The notes beneath the pieces are model-generated. The model was not told the origin of the DNA and ran no database searches. It saw nothing but the letters and a program-made list of their open reading frames with translations. From NCBI GenBank assembly GCA_963921825.1, contig OY997592.1, positions 27,817,730-27,881,729 on the forward strand: a stretch of DNA of 64,000 nt, read 5' to 3'. Positions within the stretch are counted from its first letter, which is position 1. The number at the start of each line of letters is the position of its first letter. The DNA comes from Erodium maritimum (Eukaryota > Streptophyta > Magnoliopsida > Geraniales > Geraniaceae). This document shows, piece by piece, positions 11,261 to 21,505 of this stretch. A program made the position numbers and the translations under genes.

Positions 11261-12331
11261 TTGTTTGTGCCGGGCAACTGTAGAGACGACGTGTTGCGAG
11301 AGGCACATCATTCGCGTCTTACAGTGCACCCGAGGGGCACCAAGATGTACCGTGACCTCAGGCGGCACTTCTGGTGGCGCGGGATGCGGAGAGCATTCGC
11401 AGAGTTCGTGTCAAGATGTCTCGTCTGTCAGCAGGTGAAAGACGAGCATCAGCGTCCCGCAGGATTGTTGCAGCCACTACCGATTGCTCGGTGGAAGTGG
11501 GAGCACATTACGATGGACTTCGTGTGTGGACTACCGAGATCGCCGAAGGGAAACGACGTCGTATAGGTGGTAGTCGACCGGTTGACAAAGTCGGCCCACT
11601 TCCTGGCTATGAGGATGACTGACCCTGTCGACAAGTTGAGCAGCTTGTATGTTCAGGAGATAGTGCGTCTCCACGGGGTCCCGGTGTCGATAGTGTCTGA
11701 CAGAGATCCCCGCTTCACGTCCAGGTTTTGGTCGTGTCTGCAGAAAGCGTTGGGGACCGAAGTTCTACTCAGTACGGCACATCATCCCCAGACAGACGGT
11801 CAGTCAGAGCGCACTATTCAGATATTGGAGGACATGCTGCGCGCATGTGTGCCGGATTTCATGGGATCTTGGGAGACCCACCTGCCGTTGGCCGAGTTCG
11901 CCGACAACAACAGCTTCCAGGCCAGTATCGGGATGGCACCGTTCGAAGCGTTGTTTGGGAGGCCATGTCGATCACCAGTGTGTTGGGCAGAGGTGGGGGA
12001 CAAGAGTCTGCTGGGGCCAGATCTTGTCAGAGAGACGACGGAGAAGGTCGCACTGATACGCGATCGGTTGAGGACCGCGCAGAGTCGTCAAAAGAGTTAT
12101 GCCGATAGATGACGTCGACCTCTTGAGTTTGCAGTCGGGGATCACGTGTTCCTGAAGGTGAGCCCGAGGAAGGGGGTGGTACGGTTCAGACGCAGCGGGG
12201 GCAAGTTGGCTCCGCGGTACATTGGCTGGTTCGAGATCTTGGGCAGAGTGGGAGCAGTGGCTTATCGTCTGGCGTTACCACCGCAGCTTGGGAGAGTCCA
12301 TAACGTCTTCCACGTATCCCAGTTATGGTAG
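11261..12331 (+). pseudogene. Integrase of element A
   Basis: An HHCC zinc-binding module is at about 11300-11440 (His-His near 'EAHHSRLTVH', Cys pair in 'CLVCQQVK'). The DDE core follows: Asp in 'ITMDFVCGLP', Asp in 'VSDRDPRFTS', Glu in 'GQSERTIQILED' (about 11805). The C-terminal GPY/F-like module (about 12195-12290) reads YIGWFEIL where B has YIGPFEIL. Stops lie at 11564, 12110 and 12329. The protein would insert the DNA copy into the chromosome. Confidence 0.87.
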
Positions 12332-12553
12332 TACAACGCAGACCCCTCCCACGTCATTGAGTGGACCGATATCGAGGTGGCTGACGATGTCTCCTATGAG
12401 GAGCAGCCAGTTCGGATCATGGACACACGGGAGCAGGTCCTACGGAGAGGCAAGATTATTCGACATGGGAACGCGAGGACGAGGTTCGCGCGAAGTATCC
12501 CGACCTGTTCGACTCCCAAGGTACGTCTGTTTTAAATTTCGCGGACGAAATTC
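12332..12553 (+). pseudogene. Chromodomain tail of element A, deleted and frameshifted
   Basis: The segment starts as in B ('VSYEEQPVRIMDTREQVLR'). About 45 bases are then missing at 12455-12465, removing the 'VRVQWKHHG' core and shifting the frame. Chromodomains on chromovirus integrases are believed to bind modified histone H3 and guide insertion to heterochromatin (family knowledge). B keeps the domain intact. In a normal copy the reading frame ends on a TAA that begins inside the LTR (TGTAA). Confidence 0.8.
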
Positions 12554-12568
12554 CTTTAAGGGGTAGAC
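12554..12568 (+). promoter_or_regulatory. Polypurine tract of element A
   Basis: The tract ctttaaggggtagac sits directly before the 3' LTR start (TGTAATAACC at 12569). It is the expected primer for plus-strand synthesis. Related tracts lie inverted at 15390 (B), 30787 (C) and 48327 (D). Confidence 0.85.
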
Positions 12569-13834
12569 TGTAATAACCACTTCCGGTCAACGCAAGTCAA
12601 ACCTACGAAAAACAGGAAAATTTAAAAAATTTAAGACAGACACTTAACTTAACCTAAATTGACCCCGAGGGTTATACCGGACTTAAGATGACCCCGATAT
12701 CGACCAAAGTGAGTTTCGGGGGACTCAGCGCAACTTTCTGATCAATTTGGGAAATGTTGACTTTTCGTTGGAAAAGTCAACCGAACGACGTTTTGGTCCA
12801 TTCGAGGACCGTTTTGGATCCAAAAAGCTTAGCCGTCGTCGCAGCGGTCTTAGTTGAGCCGTTTCCTTGTAGCCCGCCGAGTTTCGTAATTTCTTGGAAA
12901 AAGTGCCCGTTCGGGGCCCGAAACGTCCGATTTTCGCGAATCTGATTGGAAAATATCAAGTAGATACTTTCCAAAGGGTGTGGGACCCACCTTGCCACTT
13001 GTCCAAAAGTGGTGGTGTTAGTTTTGGGGGGGAAAATGAAGAGAGATATAGAGAGGGGGGGTCGGCCATAAATCAAAAAAGGAGAGAAAAATAGAAAAAA
13101 GAAGAAGAAAGGGTTTAGAGAAGGAGAAGAAGAAGAGAGGGAGTTGGGGTTGTGAATCCACTATTCACGTCATCCCACCTTTGGATCGTCTCAAGGCTAG
13201 GAGGAATCAAGTTCCCTCGTTCTCCTCTTGGGTAAGCACCGAACCGATCGTCATTTTGTTGATTTTCCAAAGCTAGGGTTTTGTTAAAATGTTTGGTTTA
13301 GGGTTGTATTGAGGTTGGGGAAGTGATGGAGACGTTTTGGAGGTGTTTGGGGGTGAGATTGCACGTTTTCCGGTGACCGGAAGCTCGGGAGGAGCTCCGG
13401 GCACCGTGGGTGGTGGTCGGCCGGCCATGGGGTGGCTGGCCAGAGCTGGGACCAGCCACCACCATGGTGGCCGAGCCCCACTTTGAACCCTAGGGTCCAC
13501 GGCCAAGTGGTTCGGGTGGGGCCCACGTGCTCGGGTGCTCGGGTTTAGTGCTCGGGTGGTTTAAAACGTTCCCCGGACCATTTATCCTAAACCGAATCGA
13601 AATTTGGATTTAAATTGGAAAAGTTGTAATTAACGGGGTTTAGAAACTTTAAACGTTAATTAATTGACTCGGAAGTCGAAATTCGATCCCGTCAAGTGCA
13701 TTGGGATCCTTGAATTATTCTAAGACCGTAGAAACGAAAACGGGAATCTTTGGAGGGCCGGAAGGGCATTTACGAAACCCGGGCAGATTCGCCATGTCGG
13801 GCGAATCGGGCCTTTACGGGTCCTTTATCGACAA
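12569..13834 (+). repeat. 3' LTR of element A, proximal part
   Basis: It matches the A 5' LTR from its first base to the '...tcctttatcgacaa' of about 5034 at roughly 95% by eye. It then stops abruptly where inverted LTR sequence begins at 13835. The distal end of this LTR appears to be 24462-24742. Confidence 0.85.
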
Positions 13835-15389
13835 ACTCGGTGTCACATGCAACTCTACTGTTAACTTTCCCTAATCAGGGCCAAGATCCGGCTACTTTTC
13901 CCTACCTCGTAAACAACTCCAAAAGTGCTCCACTAAGCCTCGACGTGATCCCAGTCACTCGCCGAGCTTCCCTTTTCCCTGGTCCGCAGCACGATCTAAA
14001 CGAACACAATTTTAAATGCACTTTAAACTCGCAGGAAATAAACTGGAAATTTATAAACTTAACGCCCAAACGCAACCCCAACAATGTCGATCACTCCCAA
14101 ACTTCCCAATTACTCGACATTGTCGATTAAGGACCCGTAAAGGCCCGATTCGCCCGACATGGCGAATCTGCCCGGGTTTTGTAAATGGCCTTCCGGGGCT
14201 CCAAAAGTCCCCGTTTTCGTTTCTACGGTCTTAGAATAATTCAAGGATCCCAATGCACTTGACGGAATCGAATTCCGACTTCCGAGTCGATTAATTAACG
14301 TTTAAAGTTTCTAAAACCCGTTAATTACAATCTTTCCAATTTAATTCCAAATTTCGATTCGGTTAAGGATAATTGGTCCAGGGAACGTTTTAAACCACCC
14401 GAACACTAAACCCGATCACCCGAGCACGTGGGCCCCACCCGGCCCACTTGGCCGTGGGCCCTAGGGTTTCAATGGGGCTCGGCCAACATGGTGGTGGCCG
14501 GCCCTAGCTCCGGCCAGCCACTTCCCATGGTGGCTGGCCACCCCCTATGGTGGCTAGAGCTCCTCCCGAGCTCCCGGTCGTCGGAAAACGTCCCCCTTTA
14601 CCTCCAAACACCTCCAAAACGTCTCCAACAATTCCCCCAACCTCAATACAACCCTAACTAGTCATTTTTAACCAAACCCTAACATTGGAAAACTATCAAA
14701 TCGACGATCGGTTCGGTGCTTACCCAAGAGGAGAACGAGGGGAACTAGATTGCTCCTTGCCTTGAGACGATCCAAAGGTGGGATGACGTGAATAGTGGAA
14801 ACCAAGCCCTAGCTTCTCTCTTCCTTCTTCTCCTTCTCTCTCTAACTCTCTCTTCCCTTTTTCTATTTTTTTCTCTTTGGTTTACCCCTTGGCCGAACCC
14901 CCCTTGTACTCTCCCTTTCATTTTCCCCCCAAAACCCAACACCACCACTTGGTTGACAAGTGGCAAGGTGGGTCCCACACCTTTTGGAAAATATCTACAT
15001 GATATTTTCCAATCAGATTCGCGAAAATCGGACGTTTCGGGCCCCGAACGGGCACTTTTTCCAAGAAATTACGAAACTTGGCGGGCTACAAGGAAACGGG
15101 TCAACTAAGACCGCTGCGACGACGGCTAAGCTTTTTGGATCCAAAAAGGTCCTCGAATGGACCAAAACGTCGCTCGATTGACTTTTCCAGCGAAAGGTCA
15201 ACATTTCCCAAATTGGTCAGAAAGTTGCCCTGAGTCCCCTGGAACTCATTTTGGTCGATAACGGGGTGAACTTAAGTCCGGTATGACCCTCGGGGTCCAT
15301 TTAGGTTAAATTAAGTGTCTGTCTTAAAAATTTTAAATTTTCCTGTTTTTCGCAGGTTTGCCTGTCGTTGACCAGGAGTGGTTCTTACA
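13835..15389 (-). repeat. 3' LTR of element B, truncated and chimeric
   Basis: The LTR starts at 15389 on the minus strand (TGTAAGAACC). From there to about 14150 it matches the B 5' LTR (about 23220-24461). The last 250-300 bases (13835 to about 14110) instead match the A 5' LTR (about 5070-5330) read in reverse, for example 'aaacaactccaaaagtgctc'. The LTR therefore looks like a recombinant between A and B. The hinge falls near the palindromic TCGACATTGTCGA region. Confidence 0.75.
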
Positions 15390-16655
15390 TTCTACCCACC
15401 TTAAAGGAATTTCGTCCACAAAATTTAAGATAGACGTACCTCGGGAGTCGAACAAGTCGGGGTGCTTCGCGCAAACCTCGTCCTCGCGTTCCCAAGTCGA
15501 CTCAGCCCCGTGATGCTTCCACTGCACTCGTACCAGGCGGAGAATCTTGCCTCCCCGTAGGACCTGCTCCCGTGTGTCCATGATCCGAACCGGCTGCTCC
15601 TCATAGGAGACATCGTCAGCCACCTCGATATCTATCCACTCAATGACGTGGGAGGGGTCTGTGTTGTACTGCCGCAACTGGGACACGTGGAAGACGTTAT
15701 GGACTCTCCCAAGTTGCGGTGGCAACGCCATACGATAGGCCACTGCTCCCACTCTGCCCAAGATCTCGAACGGGCCGATGTACCGCGGAGCCAACTTGCC
15801 CCCGCTGCGTCTGAACCGTACCAGCCCCTTCCTCGGGCTCGCCTTCAAGAACACGTGATCCCCGACTGCAAACTCAAGAGGTCGACGTCGCCTGTCGGCA
15901 TAACTCTTCTGCCGACTCTGCGCGGTCCTCAACCGATCGCGTATCAGCGCGACCTTCTCTATAGTCTCTCTGACAAGATCCGGCCCCAATAGACTCTTGT
16001 CCCCCACCTCTGCCCAACACACTGGCGATCGACACGGCCTCCCATACAACGCTTCGAACGGTGCCATCCCAATACTGGGCTGGTAGCTGTTGTTGTAGGC
16101 GAACTCGACCAACGGCAGGTGGGTCTCCCATGATCCTCTGAAATCCAGCACACATGCTCGCAGCATGTCCTCCAAGATCTGAATAGTGCGCTCGCACTGA
16201 CCATCTGTCTGGGGATGATGTGCGGTACTGAGTAGAACTTCGGTCCCCAATGCTTTGTGCAGACTCGGCCAAAATCTGGACGTGAAGCGGGGATCTCTGT
16301 CAGACACTATCGACACCGGGACCCCATGGAGCCGTACTACCTCCTGAATATACAAGTCGCTCAACTTGCCGACCGGGTCAGTCATCCTCATAGCCAGGAA
16401 ATGGGCCGACTTGGTCAACTGGTCAACTACCACCCATACGGCGTCGTTTCCCTTCGGCGATATCGGTAGTCCACACATGAAGTCCATCGTAATGTGCTTC
16501 CACTTCCACTGAGCAATCGGTAGTGGCTGCAACAATCCTGCGGGACGCTGATGCTCGGCTTTCACCTGCTGACAGACGAGACATCTCGACACAAACTCTG
16601 CGACTGCTCTCCGCATCCCGCGCCACCAGAACTGTCGTCTGAGGTCACGGTACAT
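15333..16655 (-). CDS. Integrase-chromodomain part of B polyprotein (longest intact frame)
   Basis: An uninterrupted 440-residue frame. It covers the end of the zinc-binding module ('CLVCQQVKAEHQ'), the complete DDE core (Asp in 'ITMDFMCGLP', Asp in 'VSDRDPRFTS', Glu in 'GQCERTIQ'), the GPF module 'YIGPFEILGRVGAVAYR', and a full chromodomain at about residues 345-405 ('YEEQPVRIMDTREQV' to 'KHPDLF'). The listed start is only the first Met after a one-base deletion near 16665 ('acccgggggcacc' against 'acccgaggggcacc' in A), which cuts it from the upstream pol. The 3' end runs about 57 bases into the LTR because of the extra base in the polypurine tract. It would be made only as part of a polyprotein, so it is probably not expressed. 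Confidence 0.88.
   Translation of the reverse strand: MYRDLRRQFWWRGMRRAVAEFVSRCLVCQQVKAEHQRPAGLLQPLPIAQWKWKHITMDFMCGLPISPKGNDAVWVVVDQLTKSAHFLAMRMTDPVGKLSDLYIQEVVRLHGVPVSIVSDRDPRFTSRFWPSLHKALGTEVLLSTAHHPQTDGQCERTIQILEDMLRACVLDFRGSWETHLPLVEFAYNNSYQPSIGMAPFEALYGRPCRSPVCWAEVGDKSLLGPDLVRETIEKVALIRDRLRTAQSRQKSYADRRRRPLEFAVGDHVFLKASPRKGLVRFRRSGGKLAPRYIGPFEILGRVGAVAYRMALPPQLGRVHNVFHVSQLRQYNTDPSHVIEWIDIEVADDVSYEEQPVRIMDTREQVLRGGKILRLVRVQWKHHGAESTWEREDEVCAKHPDLFDSRGTSILNFVDEIPLRWVECKNHSWSTTGKPAKNRKI
15390..15402 (-). promoter_or_regulatory. Polypurine tract of element B
   Basis: The minus strand reads AAGGTGGGTAGAA immediately upstream of the LTR start. An extra base compared with A shifts the polyprotein frame, so the stop normally formed by the LTR TGTAA is bypassed. 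Confidence 0.75.
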
Positions 16656-17960
16656 CTTGGTGCCCCCGGGTGCACTGTAAGACGCGAATGATGTGCCTCT
16701 CGCAACACGTCGTCTCTACAGTTAACCGGCACATACAGCCCCCCGCGGTACCGTAACCCTCAATCAGTACTATCCTCCCAGCCTACCACCTCGACACCCC
16801 TGACGACTCTCTCGCGGATCTCTGACGCCTCGACGTCCTCCGACTGCGCCTCCAACACTTGGGCAAGCAGTGAGGGCTGAGCCACCAATGAGCACATGGC
16901 CACGCCGCCAGTAATCTCCTCTAGCTCATGCCCGAACGTGCTCAGCTCCCCCATCATGTCCCACTCTCGGACTGATATGCTGGCGAGGCTCAGAACCGAC
17001 TTCCTACTCAAGGCGTCGGCGACCACGTTCGCCTTGCCCGGATGGTAGTGTAGCTCGAAGTCGTACTCCTCGAGTAGCTCCATCCACCGTCGCTGACGCA
17101 TGTTCAGGTCTCGATGGGAAAATATGTACTTGAGGATCTTGTGATCCGAGAACACCTGAAACCCCTCGCCATACAGATAATATCGCCAGCTCTTTAGCGC
17201 AAACACGACTGCTGCTAGCTCCAAGTCGTGGGTAGGATAGTTGCGCTCGTGCGTCTTCAACTACCTGGAGCCATAAGCCACAACTCTGCCCAACTGCATC
17301 AGTACGCAGCCCAGTCCCTCTCCGGACGCATCATAGTAGACATCATAACCGATCCCTCGCTCGGGCACTACTAACACTGGAGCGGTAGTCAGCCGAGTCT
17401 TCCATTCCGCGAATACACGCTCACAGTCCTCTGTCCACACAAACCCGACTCCCTTGCGCGTCAACAGAGTCATCGGCGCGGCTAGTCACGCAAAGTCCTG
17501 AACAAATCGCCGATAGTAGCCTGCCAACCCCAGAAAGTTGTGGATCTCGAAGACACTCGTGGGCCGTGCCCACTTCGAGACCGCGTCGATCTTTGACGGA
17601 TCAACCAGGATACCGTCACGGGACACGATGTGACCGAGGAATTTCACCTCAGCAATCCAGAACTCGCACTTCTCCCGGTTGGCATATAGCTGATGCTCGC
17701 GCAGTAGTGTCAGAACAGCCCTCAGATGTGATTTATGCGCCGCCTCATTCTGCGAGTAGATCAGGATGTCGTCCACGAACACCATCACAAACTGATCTAA
17801 GTACGGCCGGAAGATGTTGTTCATCAGGTCCATGAACGCTGCAGGTGCGTTCGTCAGTCCGAATGGCATCACCAGGAACTGGTAGTGCCCATAGCGTGTC
17901 CGGAATGCAGTCTTTGCGACGTCCCCCTCATGGACTCGCAACTGATAATAACCGGATCCA
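16656..17960 (-). pseudogene. pol: RT palm, RNase H and linker of element B
   Basis: The RT palm is present with [17 protein letters not shown], at about 17760-17800. The thumb/connection and RNase H follow ([13 protein letters not shown], '[12 protein letters not shown]', 'FSDHKILKY', '[16 protein letters not shown]'). Stops lie at 17483-17485 (a CGA codon changed to TGA), 17261-17263 and 16760-16762, all in one frame. The frame differs from the upstream RT part because of a small deletion near 17962. Confidence 0.86.
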
Positions 17961-18657
17961 GATCGATTTTCGAGAAGTAGGTCGACCCTCTCAACTGGTC
18001 GAACAAGTCATCGATCCTCGGCATCGGGTATCGGTTCTTCACCGTAACCCGGTTCAGCTTCCGGTAATCTATACACATCCGTAGCTCTCCACTCTTCTTC
18101 TTCACGAAGAGTTCTGGTGCTCCCCACGGTGATAGACTCGGACGGATAAACCCCTTCTGTTGAAGCTCCTCTAGCTGACGCTTCAGCTCAGTCAACTCTG
18201 CCGACGCGAACATGTAAGGCGCCATCGATATCGTCGCCGTTCCCGACACAAGGTCAATCCCGAACTCCACCTCACGAACCGGTGGCAACCCGCTCAACTC
18301 CTCAGGAAAGACCTCGGGGAACTCACATACCACTCTCGGTAACTCTCGGCTCTGCACAGCCGATACTTCCTCCTCAGCGGACAACGCCGACAAGAGGACC
18401 CCACTCTTACTACCCAGAACACACGTCACCTTCGTACCGTCCACTGACACTGTCACTCGTCGCTTGTAGCAATCGATATTGGCTCGGTACCTCGACAGCC
18501 AATCCATTCCCAAGATCACATCAAAGGTCGTCATTCCCAGCACGAGAAGATCACCAAGGCAAGGACAGTCTGCGACTCTAATCTCGCAGGCACGACATAC
18601 CCTAGTCAACGATACACCACCCCCAACTGGGGTGTCCAGGCATAGGGGTGGACTCAA
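17869..18657 (-). pseudogene. Protease C-terminal half and RT fingers of element B
   Basis: A 262-residue open stretch. It runs from the protease end ('[16 protein letters not shown]', '[15 protein letters not shown]') through the linker into RT ('[19 protein letters not shown]'). It loses frame near 17962, where two bases are missing from the conserved '[10 protein letters not shown]' motif. The apparent C-terminus after that point is out of frame. The listed Met is internal; the true polyprotein continues upstream through a TAA at about 18664-18666. Confidence 0.85.
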
Positions 18658-20238
18658 CGGCTCTTAGCTCAACCCCAACCTCTCAGCACAACCCGACGAA
18701 ATAAAAGAGTGCGACGCCCCGGTATCAAACAAGAATAACGCCCATAAATAATACAATAAACACGTACCCTGGATGGTCTCGCGGTACGTGCTAGATCCTA
18801 GGGCTCTGGAGTCGGTGACTGCATACACTCTCCCCTGCGAGGCCTGTTGCCTCTGACCCGGCGCACTGGCTGCTGAATACCCATGACTCTGCTGCTGTCT
18901 CAGAATCGGTGCGCTCGTAGAAGGCCGTGACAGCCTCGACTGCTGACTCTGACGAGGACGACCCCTGGGCGACTATAATGTACGCGACTGCTGCGGTCGC
19001 TGCGCTGACGTTGCCCTCGAAGGCTCACGGCACCACGCAATGGTGTGCCCAACCCGGCCGCATCGAAAACAGCCGATCTCGTCGGCTCTCGACTCCGTGC
19101 CCTAGCTCGTCCGGCTGGTCGCTGGCAGTGTCGTGGGCCCTCCTCCCATCGGAAACTCGCGACGGAAGTGGCCTCGCTGCCCGCAGGTAAAGCACGTCGG
19201 CGCCCTCTCTAACGCGAATGGCCCAACTGATGCGACTGACCCCCGCTGTCTCGCTCCACCCTGATGAGTCGGTGGTCGGAAGAACCCCGTGGTCCTCTGC
19301 CTCCTCGGGTCTCGTGACTCGGACGGCCGTACAAAGCTGGTCGGCCGCTGTCGGACCTCACGGGTCCTGGCCGCATCCCGGACGCCCTGCTCCACCGTCG
19401 CCGCGGTGTCCACGAGATATGTATACTTCTGCAGCCTCAAGGCGAGGACCTTATCCCGAATCACCGGTCTCAGTCCCCCCTCGAACCGCAGGCAACGGTT
19501 CTGCTCGGTCATCACCATCTCTGCGCGTGAATCTGGTCAAGGCCGTGAATCTGGCCTCGTATTCTGCCACTGTCATCCCCCCCTGCTCCAGGTCTAGAAA
19601 CTGCCGATGTCGCTCCAACCGAGCCGACTCGGGAAAGTACTGCGCCAGAAACACCTCCTGGATGATGTCGTAGTCGTGCCCGACCGTGTCCTTCACACGC
19701 CCCCAGCAGTGGTAGGCGCTGTCTCTCAGCTGGTGAGCTGCGAAGGACACTCTGCGGCGGCCATCTTCGATACCTGAAGTATCCAGGTCCCGCGTGACCT
19801 GCTCTAGCCACCTCTCGGCTAGGTCGGGGTTCGGCTCCCCGACGAAGATGGGTATCCCTAGCTTCAGGAAGTCTAGTAGGGTCCGGGCTGTGTGATCCTC
19901 TGCCTGACCGGGCCTCACTGGGACCGCGGCTGCCTCTGGAGCTAGTGAAGCCGACTCTCGGCTGGCGATGACCGCCACCAAACTCTGGACTGTCCTGGTC
20001 AGCTCATCTAGGGCAGTCATAACGGGAGTGTCCACGACCGGCGGAACACTGGGCATGCCTGTAGACGGTCCCGCGTCGCTTCTCCTGTCTTCCCCGACAG
20101 GAGTGCCCTGCGCCTCCGCGTACTCGGCGGCTCAACGGTTGGCACTCTTCCCGGTGTCCCCGCTGACCGTCCCCGCCGGCCTCGCGCGGGCGCCCGACCC
20201 CGTGTTCCCGCTGCTCGTCCGCGTCTACCGCGAGCCAT
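18658..20238 (-). pseudogene. gag: gag and protease N-terminus of element B
   Basis: gag starts at ATG 20238-20236 (basic 'MARGRRGRAAGTRGRA'). It is frameshifted near 20120, open again over the capsid at 20056-19520, and shifted once more near 19515. The open stretch 19518-19102 holds the first knuckle (CFTCGQRGHFRREF, last Cys changed to Phe). The second knuckle lies near 19045-19080 on the minus strand (CFRCGRVGHTIAWC). Protease DTGAS is at about 18715-18730. Stops lie near 19100, 18973 and 18664. B gag is thus more frameshifted than A gag, and A has more stops. Confidence 0.82.
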
Positions 20239-20519
20239 AAGTCGGTATCCTCTGCACGGATACACGCAAACGGTTAGTTTACGAACTCATATAAAAACAG
20301 CAAGCTCAAACACACTAACGTTCACACGGTCTACGTTTACTCTAGCGTGCTTATCACTAATACGTCACACCGCTCACGCTATTAATACTTTAAACATTAG
20401 TATTAGTAAGAGAAACCTCAAAGAGACCGCACCAACGTGCATCAAAACACGCAATGATAAACCTAACCACACAACGAAACAACAACAACCAAAGAAAATT
20501 GAAAGCGGCTGACTGGACC

Positions 20520-20835
20520 AGGGCGGCACACGGCCCGGGCCGTGCCACCCTCCGGGCCGGTAACCAGGCCGGGTCGTGCCCCATACCGGGCCGGCACCCA
20601 GGCCCTGCCGTGCCCCCTACCGGGCCGGCACCTAACCCGTGCCGTGTCCCTTACCGGGCCGGCAACCAAACCGCCCCGTTCCACCTACCGGGCCGGCAAC
20701 CAAACCGTCTCGTGCTACCACCCGGGCCGGCAACCAAACTGCCCCGTTCCACCTACCGGGCCGGTAACCAAACAGTCCCGCGCTACCTTCCGAACCGGCA
20801 ACCAAACCGTCCCATTCCACCTACCGGGCCAAACC
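20520..20835 (-). repeat. GC-rich tandem array in the leader of B
   Basis: About nine units of 30-34 bases centred on 'ccgggccggcaaccaaaccg'. Some units are identical over more than 20 bases, which suggests recent unit exchange or expansion. The open frames here on both strands are repeat artefacts. Confidence 0.82.
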
Positions 20836-21029
20836 AGTGACCCCGATCTCGTAGCGGTAATGATTTCACACCACGCACACCCGCTATGTCTATCCTAGGG
20901 CATTCGTAACTTCCCCTGCTAATAGCGACCCGTACCTTAGTACGTCGCAGACAAACGACCACCAACCAAAAAGCACACGTACGGCAACTCAAGACCGACC
21001 TCAAACACAAACCAACACGGCCGAGCAAC

Positions 21030-21145
21030 AACAATACACGCCCACCGGGCCAACCAAAGTCACACACGCCCACCGGGCCAAACAAAATCACACACGCCCA
21101 CCGGGCCAACCAAACCCAAAACACGCCCACAGGGCCAACCAATTT
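21030..21145 (-). repeat. Short tandem array 'cgcccaccgggccaac' in the leader of B
   Basis: Four to five copies of a 20-25-base unit, also present in D at 52365-52510 and in fewer copies in A near 6935-7000. Copy number differs between elements. Confidence 0.75.
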
Positions 21146-21490
21146 TAAAACTTTTTCCACTTCATTAAAAGCCTCATTTCTTGACGTCAGGTAGTTACAA
21201 CCCGGTCCAGGCGTCCCCGAACTACATTGTACCCACTTGACATCAACACCGTCACGCTCGACTACAGGAGCGCTCCTGAGTCGAGTTGCGACAGTTTAAA
21301 AACATTTCACGCAACAACACACAAACACCGTGCCAGTAACTCCGTACTGCACAAGCACATAACAAAAGCAGGACTCAAGTCGTAACGGGTCTACACACGA
21401 TTTCCGACTTGCGTACCCAACGCAAGACGGGACTTTATTGACTCGACTCTCCCACCTAATTGACGTGCAGTCCGAGGTGTGAAACCTCGA

Positions 21491-21502
21491 GCTCTGATAC
21501 CA
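21491..21502 (-). promoter_or_regulatory. Primer-binding site of element B
   Basis: The minus strand reads TGGTATCAGAGC three bases from the LTR end, complementary to initiator-Met tRNA. Confidence 0.92.
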
Positions 21503-21505
21503 AGC

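Larger units (their letters stand above)
20239..21490 (-). other. Untranslated leader of element B
   Basis: It is the inverse of the A leader. It contains the GC-rich array at 20520-20835 and a short array at 21030-21145 of 'cacgcccaccgggccaacca' units (20-25 bases, four to five copies). The same array is seen at 52365-52510 in D. Nothing here looks coding. Confidence 0.65.

Noticed and set aside
19968..20240. Plus-strand open frames opposite gag of B
   Set aside because: Antisense shadows of gag. A shows the same shadows on its minus strand, so they are composition effects.
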